DNA from: JARYLZ01 sp964388275
GTDB lineage: Bacteria > Bacteroidota > Ignavibacteria > SZUA-365
Length of the DNA stretch: 64,000 bases
Direction of reading: 5' to 3'
NCBI GenBank assembly: GCA_964388275.1
Contig: CAYLZD010000001.1
Span: forward strand, 1-64,000
The position numbers and the translations under genes were made by a program. Every line of letters starts with the position of its first letter. Positions within the stretch are counted from its first letter, which is position 1. The notes beneath the pieces were generated by a model that worked only from the letters and a program-made list of their open reading frames with translations, was not told where the DNA came from and did no database searches. This document shows positions 24,928 through 33,507 of the stretch, one piece after another.

Positions 24928-26058
24928 TCAGGTCCGGAACTTCTTGTCCTTGAAAATCGTCACGGTTTGCCGGATGTATTGCATCGTGGCATCAGCTGCA
25001 GTATTCCAATCGAATGAGGAACCCCATTCCAAAGCGGCTTTGCTTAACTCGCTCCGGATTGTGTCATCCAGCAACACGGATCTCATTTTCCCCTTCAAGG
25101 CTTCAATATCTCCGAAGGGATAAAGCAGGCCGGTTTTCCCGTCGATGACGGAATCTCTCAATCCCGGGACATCGGCTGCGATCACCGGGATGCCGCAAGC
25201 ATTTGCTTCTACTACTGTTAATCCCCAACCTTCCTTTGACGATGTATTGACCACGAAGCGCATTTTCTGAAGCAGAGGCGCTTTGTCATTCTCAGGAATG
25301 AAGCCATGGAAGGTCACTTTTCCATCAATTCCAAGTGATTTCGCAACATTTTCCAATCTTTCGCGATCATCCCCGTCGCCTATGATATCGAGTTTCAGAC
25401 CTTCGAATTCCTTGTCGAGGTCGCGGAAAGCTTGAAGAAGATGTTCCACGGATTTGTATTTCTTCAAACGGCCGAAATAGCAAATCCGCCGGGATTCATG
25501 TTTGTCTATGGATGCCGGATAATAAGTTTTCTTATTGACGCAATAATTAACGATTGAAACCTGTTCAGGTGGGAATCCCCACTCCAAATACTCCTTATGA
25601 GTGCTCGGAGAGCCGATAATGAAATGAACGTGTCTGTAAACGGGTTTAATAAGTCTTTCCGTCAAATAGACATATAGAGCCAAGGGAAATGCAGTCTCCA
25701 GGAATATGCTCTTTCCGAAAAGATGATGGGTAACACCCTGAACAGGGTCTGAAACAAAAAGGGGAGTGAAGAAGGGTATTTTGTTGACATCGTCGATGAT
25801 GACATCGAATTTTTGCCGTCTAAACATGCGGAAATAGGCGATCGGGACATGAAAATTAAAGAAAAAACGACCGCCTCTCCGGATTATTTTGATTCCGTTT
25901 CTGGTTTCTTCCGGACTTGACCCTTTGTAGCGATGGCAGAAAAGGGTTACATCATTGCCTTGATCGGCAATTCGTTCAAATACTTCATGTAGATGAACTT
26001 CGGCACCACCCGCTAATGGATTTGTTATATCCTGCCAGTTAAATATGAGAATTTTCAA
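24928..26058 (-). CDS. GT4-family glycosyltransferase
   Basis: A 376-residue retaining glycosyltransferase with the GT-B double Rossmann fold. The N-terminal half has PLAGGAEVHLHEVFERIADQG. The C-terminal half has CYFGRLKKYKSVEHLLQAF and the nucleotide-sugar E-x7-E segment in NTSSKEGWGLTVVEANACG, with GIPVIAADVPGLRDSVIDG after it. No signal peptide or membrane segment is seen, so it acts in the cytoplasm or at the inner face of the membrane. It is the most downstream gene of the minus-strand envelope-glycan locus. Donor and acceptor cannot be read from the sequence. Confidence 0.85.
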   Translation of the reverse strand: MKILIFNWQDITNPLAGGAEVHLHEVFERIADQGNDVTLFCHRYKGSSPEETRNGIKIIRRGGRFFFNFHVPIAYFRMFRRQKFDVIIDDVNKIPFFTPLFVSDPVQGVTHHLFGKSIFLETAFPLALYVYLTERLIKPVYRHVHFIIGSPSTHKEYLEWGFPPEQVSIVNYCVNKKTYYPASIDKHESRRICYFGRLKKYKSVEHLLQAFRDLDKEFEGLKLDIIGDGDDRERLENVAKSLGIDGKVTFHGFIPENDKAPLLQKMRFVVNTSSKEGWGLTVVEANACGIPVIAADVPGLRDSVIDGKTGLLYPFGDIEALKGKMRSVLLDDTIRSELSKAALEWGSSFDWNTAADATMQYIRQTVTIFKDKKFRT

Positions 26059-26098
26059 GCGTTTAGAATCATTTTAATAAACGTATATATATTTGGTT

Positions 26099-26887
26099 TC
26101 ACGCTTTCCTGTATTCCCCGGGTTTCACCGCGATCACACCGATCGACAATGCCGTGTAAAGCTGAAATGACGATCCTTCCAATTTCGAACGGAAGCGTTT
26201 CCTAAATTGCGAAACCGGGTTAAATAAGTTAGGATAGAGCGGGAGATTCAAACCGATTTTACCGCCAATTTCGCGGATCGATCTGTAGAAGAAGCTGGGA
26301 TACATCCACTCTCCATATGCATCCCGATAAATCATGTCGAGATCTTGGAGAAAAGAACGCAATTCGCGAATCGAGAACTCGCGTTCCCAGCCTGCAAACC
26401 AGGCGTTCAGCGCGATAAGAATATGTTTTACAATGGTATATACGTGCCAACGCTGCGGCACGTCAACAACCAGGAAGCCGCCGGGCTTCAAAACCCTTAT
26501 ATTTTCCTTAAGGAGAGCCGAAGCTTTTTCCCTCCGGAAATGCTCCAAGAGCCCTTGATGGAAAACCGCATCGAAAGTATCATCCAAGAATGGCAGTTGA
26601 AATGCATCCGCGCCGACCGGGCAGACCGTACGATCAACCGGCGATTCCTTAGCGATGATCTTCAAAGAGTTCTTCGAATAATCCAGAAGAAAAAGTTCCG
26701 CACCGTCATCAGCCATGAAGAAGCTGTCACGGCCTGTGCCTGCGCCGACTTCCAAAATCCGCGCTTTATCGAGCTGTAGATGCTTTGACAGATTTCTGCG
26801 GATTCTATCCGTATTGGAATACACCTCACGGATATCAGATTTTCTGCTCCAGAAGTTTTCCCAGACCTGTTTACCTGATTCTCGCAT
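26099..26887 (-). CDS. class I SAM-dependent methyltransferase
   Basis: A 262-residue protein with methyltransferase motif I ILEVGAGTGRDSFF near residue 40, an acidic LFLLDYS motif II, FDAVFHQGLLEHF (motif IV-like) and VLKPGGFLVVDVPQ. These place it among small-molecule or lipid/sugar methyltransferases of the Methyltransf_11/25 type. Its place in a glycan locus suggests sugar or polyprenyl-glycan methylation, which is inference. Its start is preceded by a 14-base AT palindrome at 26915-26928, and it is separated by about 100 bases from the paralog pair upstream, so it may have its own promoter. Confidence 0.8.
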   Translation of the reverse strand: MRESGKQVWENFWSRKSDIREVYSNTDRIRRNLSKHLQLDKARILEVGAGTGRDSFFMADDGAELFLLDYSKNSLKIIAKESPVDRTVCPVGADAFQLPFLDDTFDAVFHQGLLEHFRREKASALLKENIRVLKPGGFLVVDVPQRWHVYTIVKHILIALNAWFAGWEREFSIRELRSFLQDLDMIYRDAYGEWMYPSFFYRSIREIGGKIGLNLPLYPNLFNPVSQFRKRFRSKLEGSSFQLYTALSIGVIAVKPGEYRKA

Positions 26888-26914
26888 GATAGATGCAAAG
26901 TGTACTTACTGCCG

Positions 26915-26928
26915 ATAATATATATTAT
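26915..26928. promoter_or_regulatory. perfect 14-base AT palindrome upstream of the methyltransferase
   Basis: ATAATATATATTAT is a perfect palindrome centred 34 bases upstream of the methyltransferase start, in a locally AT-rich gap of about 108 bases. It may be a -10 region, an operator or both. No protein is implicated. Confidence 0.3.
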
Positions 26929-26995
26929 GTAAAGTCATAACTGTGCGATATCCTGTTTCCCATAGCAAAGGCCGAAAATCCCTTCCGCGACCGCC

Positions 26996-27790
26996 CTACC
27001 AATCATGAACCCGTTTTGGAATGATTTCCAGAGGAAGCGATACCTGGTAGAGTTCAGCATCGACCTTTTGCCAGTATTCGCCGCTGATTTTGCGGTCGCT
27101 TCGCAGGACCTCGCAATACGCGAGTCCCGTGCGTACGACACCTTCGTTGGCAATATAAGGATCGATGAAAATCGATCCGTTCGGAGGAATTAAATATCGA
27201 TCTTTCGAGAGCTGCTTTCCTCTGTCGAGAAAAAAAGTCACAGCGACGTTGACGGCGCTGTCTGCAGCGGGATTCGATAGAACGAGCCTGGCTTCGACTG
27301 AAGGATCTGCGACGAAATGCTGACACAGCAGCGCATTTCCTCCTTCCCCGTCTGAAACAGGAAGCGCGGTATTAAAAGGCATCATCTCCGCCTTCCTGTG
27401 AAATTGCCAGTACTGAGCGGCTATATTTCCGCCGTCGGATAAAATGCGGACTGTGCCCTTAAGCTTCCGGGATCCTAAACGAGCGGCCGGATCGTAATTC
27501 ACCTTGCCGAAAATGGGCAGAAAATACGACTCCTCGTCGAGGAGAACTCCAGACGTATCGAAGAACAGCACATTGACGACAGAACCCGAACCCTCGACAT
27601 CAGTAATCACCAGATGCGTTTCATACTGTGTCGGGTCGGAATCGAGAAAATTCAGCACGAGCTGGTCTCCAACCCGCAAATCCCTGCCCGCTGCAGACTC
27701 GCTCTGAATCTGTGGGCGAGCTTCACTCGACCACAAAATCGCGCACGACAGAATGACCGTCGCGCAGCGATGTGATGATCTCAGGATCAC
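26996..27790 (-). CDS. secreted two-repeat protein, second of a tandem paralog pair
   Basis: I do not recognise the family. The 264-residue protein has an N-terminal hydrophobic export segment, then two repeats of about 110 residues, each predicted by pattern to be beta-rich. Each repeat ends in a G-[EQ]-Y-W or A-Q-Y-W-Q motif (AAQYWQ and SGEYWQ). It is clearly paralogous to the upstream gene: both share THLVITDV or THVVISDV, FGKVNYDP or FGKLNYNP, CQHFVAD or CQHFVSD, and GEYWQ with LPLE near the end. It starts at GTG 27790, overlapping the upstream stop by 4 bases. A secreted or periplasmic beta-sandwich role linked to the glycan locus is only an inference. Confidence 0.7.
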   Translation of the reverse strand: MILRSSHRCATVILSCAILWSSEARPQIQSESAAGRDLRVGDQLVLNFLDSDPTQYETHLVITDVEGSGSVVNVLFFDTSGVLLDEESYFLPIFGKVNYDPAARLGSRKLKGTVRILSDGGNIAAQYWQFHRKAEMMPFNTALPVSDGEGGNALLCQHFVADPSVEARLVLSNPAADSAVNVAVTFFLDRGKQLSKDRYLIPPNGSIFIDPYIANEGVVRTGLAYCEVLRSDRKISGEYWQKVDAELYQVSLPLEIIPKRVHDW

Positions 27791-28560
27791 CTGATTTTTA
27801 CCACACCCTCAAGCGGGAGCGCGATACGATACTTCTCCGCCTGCGACTCCTGCCAGTATTCTCCAGTGATTTTACCTGCGCCGACGACAACGATGTAGGC
27901 AGTGCCGGTCATTCGGAGGCCTCTCGTGATCTTGAAGGGATCCAGGCGGACGATTCCGTTTTGTTGAATGATGAATTTGTCGGTCGCGACAAGACCGCCG
28001 TCGTCCGAATACATCTTCACGTTGATTGTCACCGGCCTGTCGGACTCGGCGTTTGCGACGATGATGCTGGAACTGATGCCTTTATCCGAAACGAAATGCT
28101 GGCATACAAGCTTGTCGTACCCTTCGCCGTTTGCCGCCGGCACGGCAACGTTCAAATGGCCGCTCTTCTTGTCTTTCTGCATCTCCCAGTACTGGCCTAT
28201 CAGATTTCCTCCATCGCTTTCGATGCGGAGAGTTCCCTGGAATTTCGGACGCTGGTTGAAGCCGTGCTGATAGGCGTTCAGGTAAGACAATGGATTGTAA
28301 TTCAGCTTCCCGAAAGCCTGCAGGGTTTCGTAGCGCTCGTAAACGAGTCGGCCGTCTTCGCTGAAAATGGAGATTCGGATGTTCGGTCCGATCCCGTCCA
28401 CATCGCTGATTACGACATGGGTGTTGATCTTGTCCGGATCCGACGAAAAGTTGTTGATGATCAGTTTCTGGCCCGTTTGCGCGTTAGCGGTTAGGAAAAA
28501 GACACACAAGGCGACGACCGCCAGAAGCATGCCGGTGGTAGTGTTGCGTGTGTTCAGCAT
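27787..28560 (-). CDS. secreted two-repeat protein, first of a tandem paralog pair
   Basis: A 257-residue protein with a clear signal peptide (ending near TANAQ) and two internal repeats: the first around residues 28-140 ending GQYWEMQ, the second around 145-255 ending TGEYWQESQ. ATG 28560 is chosen because AGGAGG (complement of 28570-28575) lies 9 bases upstream. An in-frame ATG at 28593 lies before that site. The family is unrecognised. Tandem duplication with the downstream gene, and an internal duplication within each, suggests a repeated binding or structural module. It lies between a PIG-L deacetylase and a methyltransferase in the glycan locus. Confidence 0.75.
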   Translation of the reverse strand: MLNTRNTTTGMLLAVVALCVFFLTANAQTGQKLIINNFSSDPDKINTHVVISDVDGIGPNIRISIFSEDGRLVYERYETLQAFGKLNYNPLSYLNAYQHGFNQRPKFQGTLRIESDGGNLIGQYWEMQKDKKSGHLNVAVPAANGEGYDKLVCQHFVSDKGISSSIIVANAESDRPVTINVKMYSDDGGLVATDKFIIQQNGIVRLDPFKITRGLRMTGTAYIVVVGAGKITGEYWQESQAEKYRIALPLEGVVKIR

Positions 28561-28601
28561 TGAGGTATTCCTCCTGGGAAATGATGGTTGCATAGCTCTG
28601 T

Positions 28602-29390
28602 TTACTTTGTTAGATGCCGGATCGCCATCGCGGCATATGCGCGCGCGGGCAGTTCCAGGAACGCCTCCGCGTAACGCGCCTTGCCGCCGAGAGTCAACGC
28701 GCGATAGGCGTTCAATCCGAGAATGTGATGTTCGTAGTCGATTGTTTCAAGCTGGCTGGTGTAGGAGAGGATTGCCTTGCGCTTTTTCTCCAGGCAATCC
28801 GTTATATCCGCTACTTTATTCGCGGGCAACGGAGACCAGATCTCGTAAGCGCGAACGATCATACTCGAGTTTCCGGCATCCCGGAGAGCCCGGGAAACGC
28901 TGATGTTGACAAACCGATGTTCCTCGTGATTGTCAAACATCGTGGGAAGATACAAAACGTGCGGTTGTTTCTCAATCAGCAGTTTTTCGACGGCTTTCAA
29001 GGCCGTCGCGCCGCCAATTTCCGCGGGTGGAATATCGAGAAAAATCGTATCCATTACTCCGAGAATTTTTGCCGCGGTTTGAAACTCGACCCGCCGTCTC
29101 CACCGCAGAGCATTCTCCTCGCGAGCGTTCCGAACGCCGTCCGATAAAAGGATAAATGTGACCGTATTACCTTTATTAACGTGGATTGACGCGCTTCCTC
29201 CTGCGCCGAACGTTTCGTCGTCCGGATGGGGGGAAATGAAAAGGACCCTGCGTCCCTTCCCCTCCTCGAACTCGACCTCATTCGGATAAACCGTGGCCAG
29301 GTCATTCCAAGCCAGTTCAGCCATCTCATAAAGCCGCTTCCGCAAGCTGTTCCCAGCCAGACGGGTCCTGATGTCACTCGCCAGCTTCAT
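28602..29390 (-). CDS. PIG-L family deacetylase, cytosolic
   Basis: A 262-residue LmbE/PIG-L zinc deacetylase. The metal and catalytic motif SPHPDDETFGAGG lies near residue 53, and the NHEEHRFVN histidines that complete the metal site lie further on. Family members remove N-acetyl groups from GlcNAc-containing glycolipids, glycothiols or nucleotide sugars. No signal peptide is visible, so it probably acts on a cytosolic or inner-leaflet precursor. The start overlaps the upstream acetyltransferase gene by 4 bases, suggesting a coupled deacetylation and re-acylation step. Confidence 0.85.
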   Translation of the reverse strand: MKLASDIRTRLAGNSLRKRLYEMAELAWNDLATVYPNEVEFEEGKGRRVLFISPHPDDETFGAGGSASIHVNKGNTVTFILLSDGVRNAREENALRWRRRVEFQTAAKILGVMDTIFLDIPPAEIGGATALKAVEKLLIEKQPHVLYLPTMFDNHEEHRFVNISVSRALRDAGNSSMIVRAYEIWSPLPANKVADITDCLEKKRKAILSYTSQLETIDYEHHILGLNAYRALTLGGKARYAEAFLELPARAYAAMAIRHLTK

Positions 29391-29938
29391 GTGTTCACCC
29401 CTGCGATGCCGCCTATCCGCAAGAGGGTGCGCCCCCTCAACCTGATCGCCGTCAATGCGCCGGCGGCAGAGAAACCGGCCGCCGCGATTCCTCTCAATGA
29501 CGCTTCATTTCGAGCGTCGGCGTAGATCCAAGCGCGGTTGAAACGGCCGATGCAGAAATCCTGCGCCGTCAGCCAGTTCAGAGCGGCTCGGTAGTGTCCC
29601 TGTAGTCTGTGGCGGGGCGCAGTCAGGCAGTCATAAATGCAAAATTCGGACGGCGCGATGCTCCATTGCAGACCGATTTCCTCTACCGTCAGAATTCCTG
29701 TTGCGATCCAAGCGAGGAACGCGGTCTCATCAACGGCCGGTAGAACTATGGCCTCGTGCCCACGTTCGAATCGAACCTTGAAAGCCTCCGCTTTCCATTC
29801 GGGATCCCGCGTGTCACCGGGCAAATCCGCAATATGTTTCACGACTCGGAACAAACGCCTGTCTTTCATGCCAGTGTTTTCAGGCGAAACCGCACGTTTG
29901 AAAAACTTCATCGTGACGAGACATTGCGGGATGCTCAT
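29387..29938 (-). CDS. GNAT-like acetyltransferase
   Basis: This 183-residue protein resembles GNAT N-acyltransferases in its C-terminal half: APRHRLQGHYRAALNWL resembles the acetyl-CoA-binding helix region, and ADARNEASLRGIAAAGF is the common N-x-x-S-x-x-x-x-x-x-x-GF pattern. ATG 29938 is chosen because it overlaps the upstream gene's stop by 4 bases (ATGA). A longer in-frame start at 30001 would overlap by 67 bases. It sits between a larger acyltransferase and a PIG-L deacetylase. The substrate is unknown and the family call is moderate. Confidence 0.55.
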   Translation of the reverse strand: MSIPQCLVTMKFFKRAVSPENTGMKDRRLFRVVKHIADLPGDTRDPEWKAEAFKVRFERGHEAIVLPAVDETAFLAWIATGILTVEEIGLQWSIAPSEFCIYDCLTAPRHRLQGHYRAALNWLTAQDFCIGRFNRAWIYADARNEASLRGIAAAGFSAAGALTAIRLRGRTLLRIGGIAGVNT

Positions 29939-31047
29939 GAGTCCTCCCCGGCTGGGTATCCGCTTCTCCATCGGATCGATCTTTTGAAACCGCGCAGGCA
30001 TTCAGCCGCGGCATGCCGACGCGTCGCTGCCGCGGGAACGATTCGCCAGTGGCGGCTTGTCCTCGGGATGCCGCCCAAGTCGTATTTATAGCGTTCCGTT
30101 CCCCGCAGGAAATCCAACTTCTCGGCATTCATCTCGAGCAGTCTGTCGATTAAAAAATGGAAATTGATGAAGCCCGGCATGAATGCCCGGCATTCCGGAT
30201 CCATTCCGGAGAGAAAGAGCGAGTATGAATTCCTGCGTCTCAAAAACAGGAGTTCATGAATCGGAATTCCGCATTTCATCACCTCAGCATGAACGAAGCT
30301 GTCTGCGGCTTCATCCGACAGAATATCAAAAAACACCTGGTTGGGCCGCAGATCGAAGAAGGAGCTCGCGCCGAAACTGGAGAGGTTCAGGTTTCTCAGG
30401 GCTTCGCAGGCTCCTGATTGCGCTCCGCAGACAAGCCTCCACTCCAATCCATGGGCATGGCAGCGTTTCGCCGTGCCGCGCAAGGCCCTCTTGAGCGGAG
30501 GGCGCGCCATATCGACGGCCTTGGCCGGTCCCGACGGATCGAGTGCCATGGTCAGGCAGACAGACCCACGTTTTCGCGAGAGCCGATGCGAACCGGGGAT
30601 GTGCGCCTGTTCCAGGGTCGCGCCGTCGAACACGTCGTCTAGTTGGAACCAGGCGAGCGGATATTCCCTCTCCATGAAACCGAAAACGGTCCTCCACGCG
30701 TCACATGCAATTTCGTAAGGCGCGATGAGCTCCGGGTAAGGAGTTAGATCGTGTCCAAGCCATAAAACGTGTTCCCATGCGATCATCGGGCCTGCCATCC
30801 GCCGCTGTAGGAAGAATGGCGCTCCGAAAGCGATCCTGCCGTTCTGATCAAGCCCTTTCAGAAGCAGCAACTCCTTGTTCGGATCCTCCTCTCCGAACGC
30901 TCTCCACCAGGCTTCGTTCCATTCCCTGCTCTGAAAAAAGGTGCAAGCATGCAATTCATCGCCCGTGTAGGCGGCGGACCACCAAGCACGCAGCGCGGCG
31001 TCCCGAAAATCCGTTCTCTCGATCACATATTCGCCCGTGTCCGGCAT
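29935..31047 (-). CDS. CelD/FemAB-type GNAT acyltransferase
   Basis: A 370-residue protein of the Acetyltransf_6 (CelD/BcsL, FemAB-like) type. It has an N-terminal FFQSREWNEAWWRAFGEE segment, a middle region of LKRALRGTAKRCHAHGLEWRLV character, and a C-terminal GNAT half with FINFHFLIDRLLEMNAEKLDFLRGTERYKYDLG, which is highly typical of this group. Members are found in exopolysaccharide and capsule loci, where they N- or O-acylate sugars. Its last base overlaps the flippase gene end to end (31047), and it couples to the smaller acetyltransferase by ATGA. Confidence 0.78.
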   Translation of the reverse strand: MPDTGEYVIERTDFRDAALRAWWSAAYTGDELHACTFFQSREWNEAWWRAFGEEDPNKELLLLKGLDQNGRIAFGAPFFLQRRMAGPMIAWEHVLWLGHDLTPYPELIAPYEIACDAWRTVFGFMEREYPLAWFQLDDVFDGATLEQAHIPGSHRLSRKRGSVCLTMALDPSGPAKAVDMARPPLKRALRGTAKRCHAHGLEWRLVCGAQSGACEALRNLNLSSFGASSFFDLRPNQVFFDILSDEAADSFVHAEVMKCGIPIHELLFLRRRNSYSLFLSGMDPECRAFMPGFINFHFLIDRLLEMNAEKLDFLRGTERYKYDLGGIPRTSRHWRIVPAAATRRHAAAECLRGFKRSIRWRSGYPAGEDS

Positions 31048-32357
31048 TATCCCGCTTCCCCGCTTGTTTCACGCTGCTCGATTTCGTTCCTGTGCCTGTG
31101 GAGGTATCCGAGAGAAAATGAGCCGGCGGCGAACCACACGATAACCGTACTCACGGCAGCGCCCATGACACCGTACTCGGAGATGAAAAAGTAGTGAGAG
31201 ATGATGGTCGCAATCAGTTGCGCGAAGCTTATCGCTGCGACGGTCTTCGCTCTGTTTATGCTGAGTACCAGAGTCGTGAGGGGATTTCCGAACAGAGTCC
31301 ATGCGTAGCCGATGAACAATACCGCGAAGAGAGGCACGGAGGGCGCGTAGTCTGGAAAATAGACCGGCACGATCAGGACCACCCCGGCGCCGTAGATCGT
31401 CGACATCGCGATCAAAGGCAGAGTCACCTGCATGGACCGTTTAATATATCCTCGCATTTCCGCGCGAGTGTCCAGCGCCATCGCTTTCGGAAAGAAAACC
31501 GTGACAACGGAATTTACGATCACAATCAGAGGAGTACAGAGTCTTACCGCGGCTGCATAATGGCCGATGTCCTCCGGGCTCCCGGGGAGCATCGGAGGAA
31601 GCATGAACAGGTCGATTCGCATTAAAAACATCGTCGAAAACGAGGCCAACATCACCCATTTTCCGAAGCCCATGATCTCCGAACCGGTGTCCTTCCAATC
31701 AACAGGACCCTTCGTCAGTCCCTTGTTTCTGAGAAGGATCGCTCCGGCGACCGCTAAAAGCATGGGCACTGCCGCGTACGCCCAGTAAACCGCCTCGAGC
31801 GCAAATGCGCCGATCGATACGAAGATCAAAATAAATAGGAGCTTGCCAAGACCTTCCGAGATGCGAAAAAGAGTGAGAAGACCGAATTTCTGTCTTGCCT
31901 GCAGAGCCGCCTGAACGAATTCAAAGATGCCGCCGCCTACGACTCCGAGCCCGATAAGGCGAATCGGCAAGGCGAGATCGGGCATGAGGAAGATCCGTTC
32001 CGCCATGAAGGACGCGCCCAGGAGGAGGACGGTCGCCGTGATCCCGATCGTGAATAATTTTACCCGCCACGTCAATTTGAGATGAGCCTCGGCGCGCGCT
32101 GGATTGCGCGCCTGGTACATGGCGACGAACTTGATCAGACTCTGATGCAGCCCTGAATCCGTGAACTGGAGAGCCGCGGTCAGTATCGTTATGAATATGC
32201 CGTAAAGAGCGTATTCCGCCGGGCCGACCAGTTTTAGCAGAAGCACCGTGATCAGGAAAGTAAGAAACTTCGAGAACACGTCGCCGGCGAAAACCACGCC
32301 GCTTTCGCGCGCGTGAGCTGGAAGCAAGCCGGCGAGTTTGTCATTCAGCCGCAACAC
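31047..32357 (-). CDS. Wzx-like polysaccharide flippase
   Basis: A membrane protein of about 436 residues with 12 or more hydrophobic segments, of the MOP exporter (Wzx/PST) superfamily. It starts with the GVVFAGDVFSKFLTFLITVLLLK helix and GPAEYALYGIF, a pattern typical of O-antigen flippases. It would move lipid-linked oligosaccharide across the inner membrane. The start is uncertain. GTG 32357 has GGAG 7 bases upstream and overlaps the previous gene by 17 bases, while ATG 32384 and 32408 overlap it more. It lies between the glycosyltransferases and the acyltransferases. Confidence 0.83.
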   Translation of the reverse strand: MLRLNDKLAGLLPAHARESGVVFAGDVFSKFLTFLITVLLLKLVGPAEYALYGIFITILTAALQFTDSGLHQSLIKFVAMYQARNPARAEAHLKLTWRVKLFTIGITATVLLLGASFMAERIFLMPDLALPIRLIGLGVVGGGIFEFVQAALQARQKFGLLTLFRISEGLGKLLFILIFVSIGAFALEAVYWAYAAVPMLLAVAGAILLRNKGLTKGPVDWKDTGSEIMGFGKWVMLASFSTMFLMRIDLFMLPPMLPGSPEDIGHYAAAVRLCTPLIVIVNSVVTVFFPKAMALDTRAEMRGYIKRSMQVTLPLIAMSTIYGAGVVLIVPVYFPDYAPSVPLFAVLFIGYAWTLFGNPLTTLVLSINRAKTVAAISFAQLIATIISHYFFISEYGVMGAAVSTVIVWFAAGSFSLGYLHRHRNEIEQRETSGEAG

Positions 32358-33507
32358 CGCAGGTCTCCGTTCGAAAGGCACCATGCAGAAGCTCTCGGTA
32401 CGCGTCAAGGGTTTCCTTCGCCGCTTTTATCCAGGAGAACGCGCGCATGCGTTCGATCAACCGCGACTTCGGCGGCGGTGTCTCCAATGCGGAGAGCAAA
32501 GCAGCGCGAATCGACGCTGCTGCCGACGGATCGCAATACGAGGCCAGTCCGCCGAAGTACTCTTGCGCCGATCCTACCCGTGTGCAGACCACCGGACACC
32601 CTGCGGCCGCGGCTTCCAGACTCGAAAGGCCCGGGGTTTCGTACCAGCTTGGCTGGACGTGAGCGAGAGCCGAGGAATAAAGCGGCTGCAGATCTTTCCA
32701 AGCGAGTTCGCCTGTTTCCACAAGGCGTATCCGCAATGCGCGGGCTTCCCTTCTGCAATCCCGCGCGTAGTTTCTCTCCGACGGATTGAGACCGCCGGCC
32801 AGCACGAGCGGCAGTCCCATTCCATTCATCGCTCTGATGAGAGACAGCTGGTTCTTCCTGCGCTCGATGCGGCCGACACAAAGGATAAATCTATCCGGTA
32901 TATTGCCGCTGGGAGGGGCCGCGCCATGACCTGCGCGGCAGGCATTCCGTACCACTCTCATGAGCCCGTTGCAGGGGAAGGAAGATCGCAGAAGACGCAG
33001 CTCGGCTTCAGAATTCGGCAGCAACAGGTCCGCTTGTTCCAGAGCCACCGCCAGCAGTTTCCTGTAGCGGGCGTTGTATTTGAAAGATTTGAACCGGTTG
33101 CCGAAAACCGGATCAGGAATACCGGATTCAATGGGAGACATTGCCTTAAGGACCATTCTTTTCCAAGGCGGAACACCTCCACCCCTTTCCTCATAATCGG
33201 ATGGATCCCAGAATATCGGGGAAAGCGCTGCGGCTACCCGTGCTCTTTTTGCTTCCTCCAGGATCTTTCTCCATTGATGGGCCAACGTCAGGTTGAATGC
33301 ATGTACAACGTCCATTTCCCGTAGGACATCGATAGAAGAGCGGGATAAAGCGCCTGTTGCCGGCATCATTACGACATTCGTGCCGAGTTCCTTCATGGCG
33401 CGCATGGTGTGTTCGATTTGTATGGTGTCCCCTCCGGGTTTTGAATGAAGATCCGGCCTGGCGACGAAAAGCACCCGAATACCGTTCTCAAGCGGCACGT
33501 TTTCCAT
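32341..33507 (-). CDS. GT4-family glycosyltransferase
   Basis: A 388-residue GT-B glycosyltransferase. The N-terminus has VLFVARPDLHSKPGGDTIQIEHTMRAM, the middle has LCVGRIERRKNQLSLIRAM, and the donor-site E-x7-E lies in SWYETPGLSSLEAAAAG, followed by CPVVCTRVGS. There is no membrane segment. It overlaps the next gene upstream by 20 bases (33488-33507) and the flippase downstream, so these three are one transcript. The sugar specificity is unknown. Confidence 0.85.
   Translation of the reverse strand: MENVPLENGIRVLFVARPDLHSKPGGDTIQIEHTMRAMKELGTNVVMMPATGALSRSSIDVLREMDVVHAFNLTLAHQWRKILEEAKRARVAAALSPIFWDPSDYEERGGGVPPWKRMVLKAMSPIESGIPDPVFGNRFKSFKYNARYRKLLAVALEQADLLLPNSEAELRLLRSSFPCNGLMRVVRNACRAGHGAAPPSGNIPDRFILCVGRIERRKNQLSLIRAMNGMGLPLVLAGGLNPSERNYARDCRREARALRIRLVETGELAWKDLQPLYSSALAHVQPSWYETPGLSSLEAAAAGCPVVCTRVGSAQEYFGGLASYCDPSAAASIRAALLSALETPPPKSRLIERMRAFSWIKAAKETLDAYRELLHGAFRTETCGVAAE

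Noticed and set aside
24928..29390. Bacillithiol biosynthesis (BshA-like GT4 plus BshB-like PIG-L)
   Set aside because: No BshC is present, the genes are not adjacent in the usual way, and three GT4 enzymes with a flippase point to surface glycan synthesis instead.
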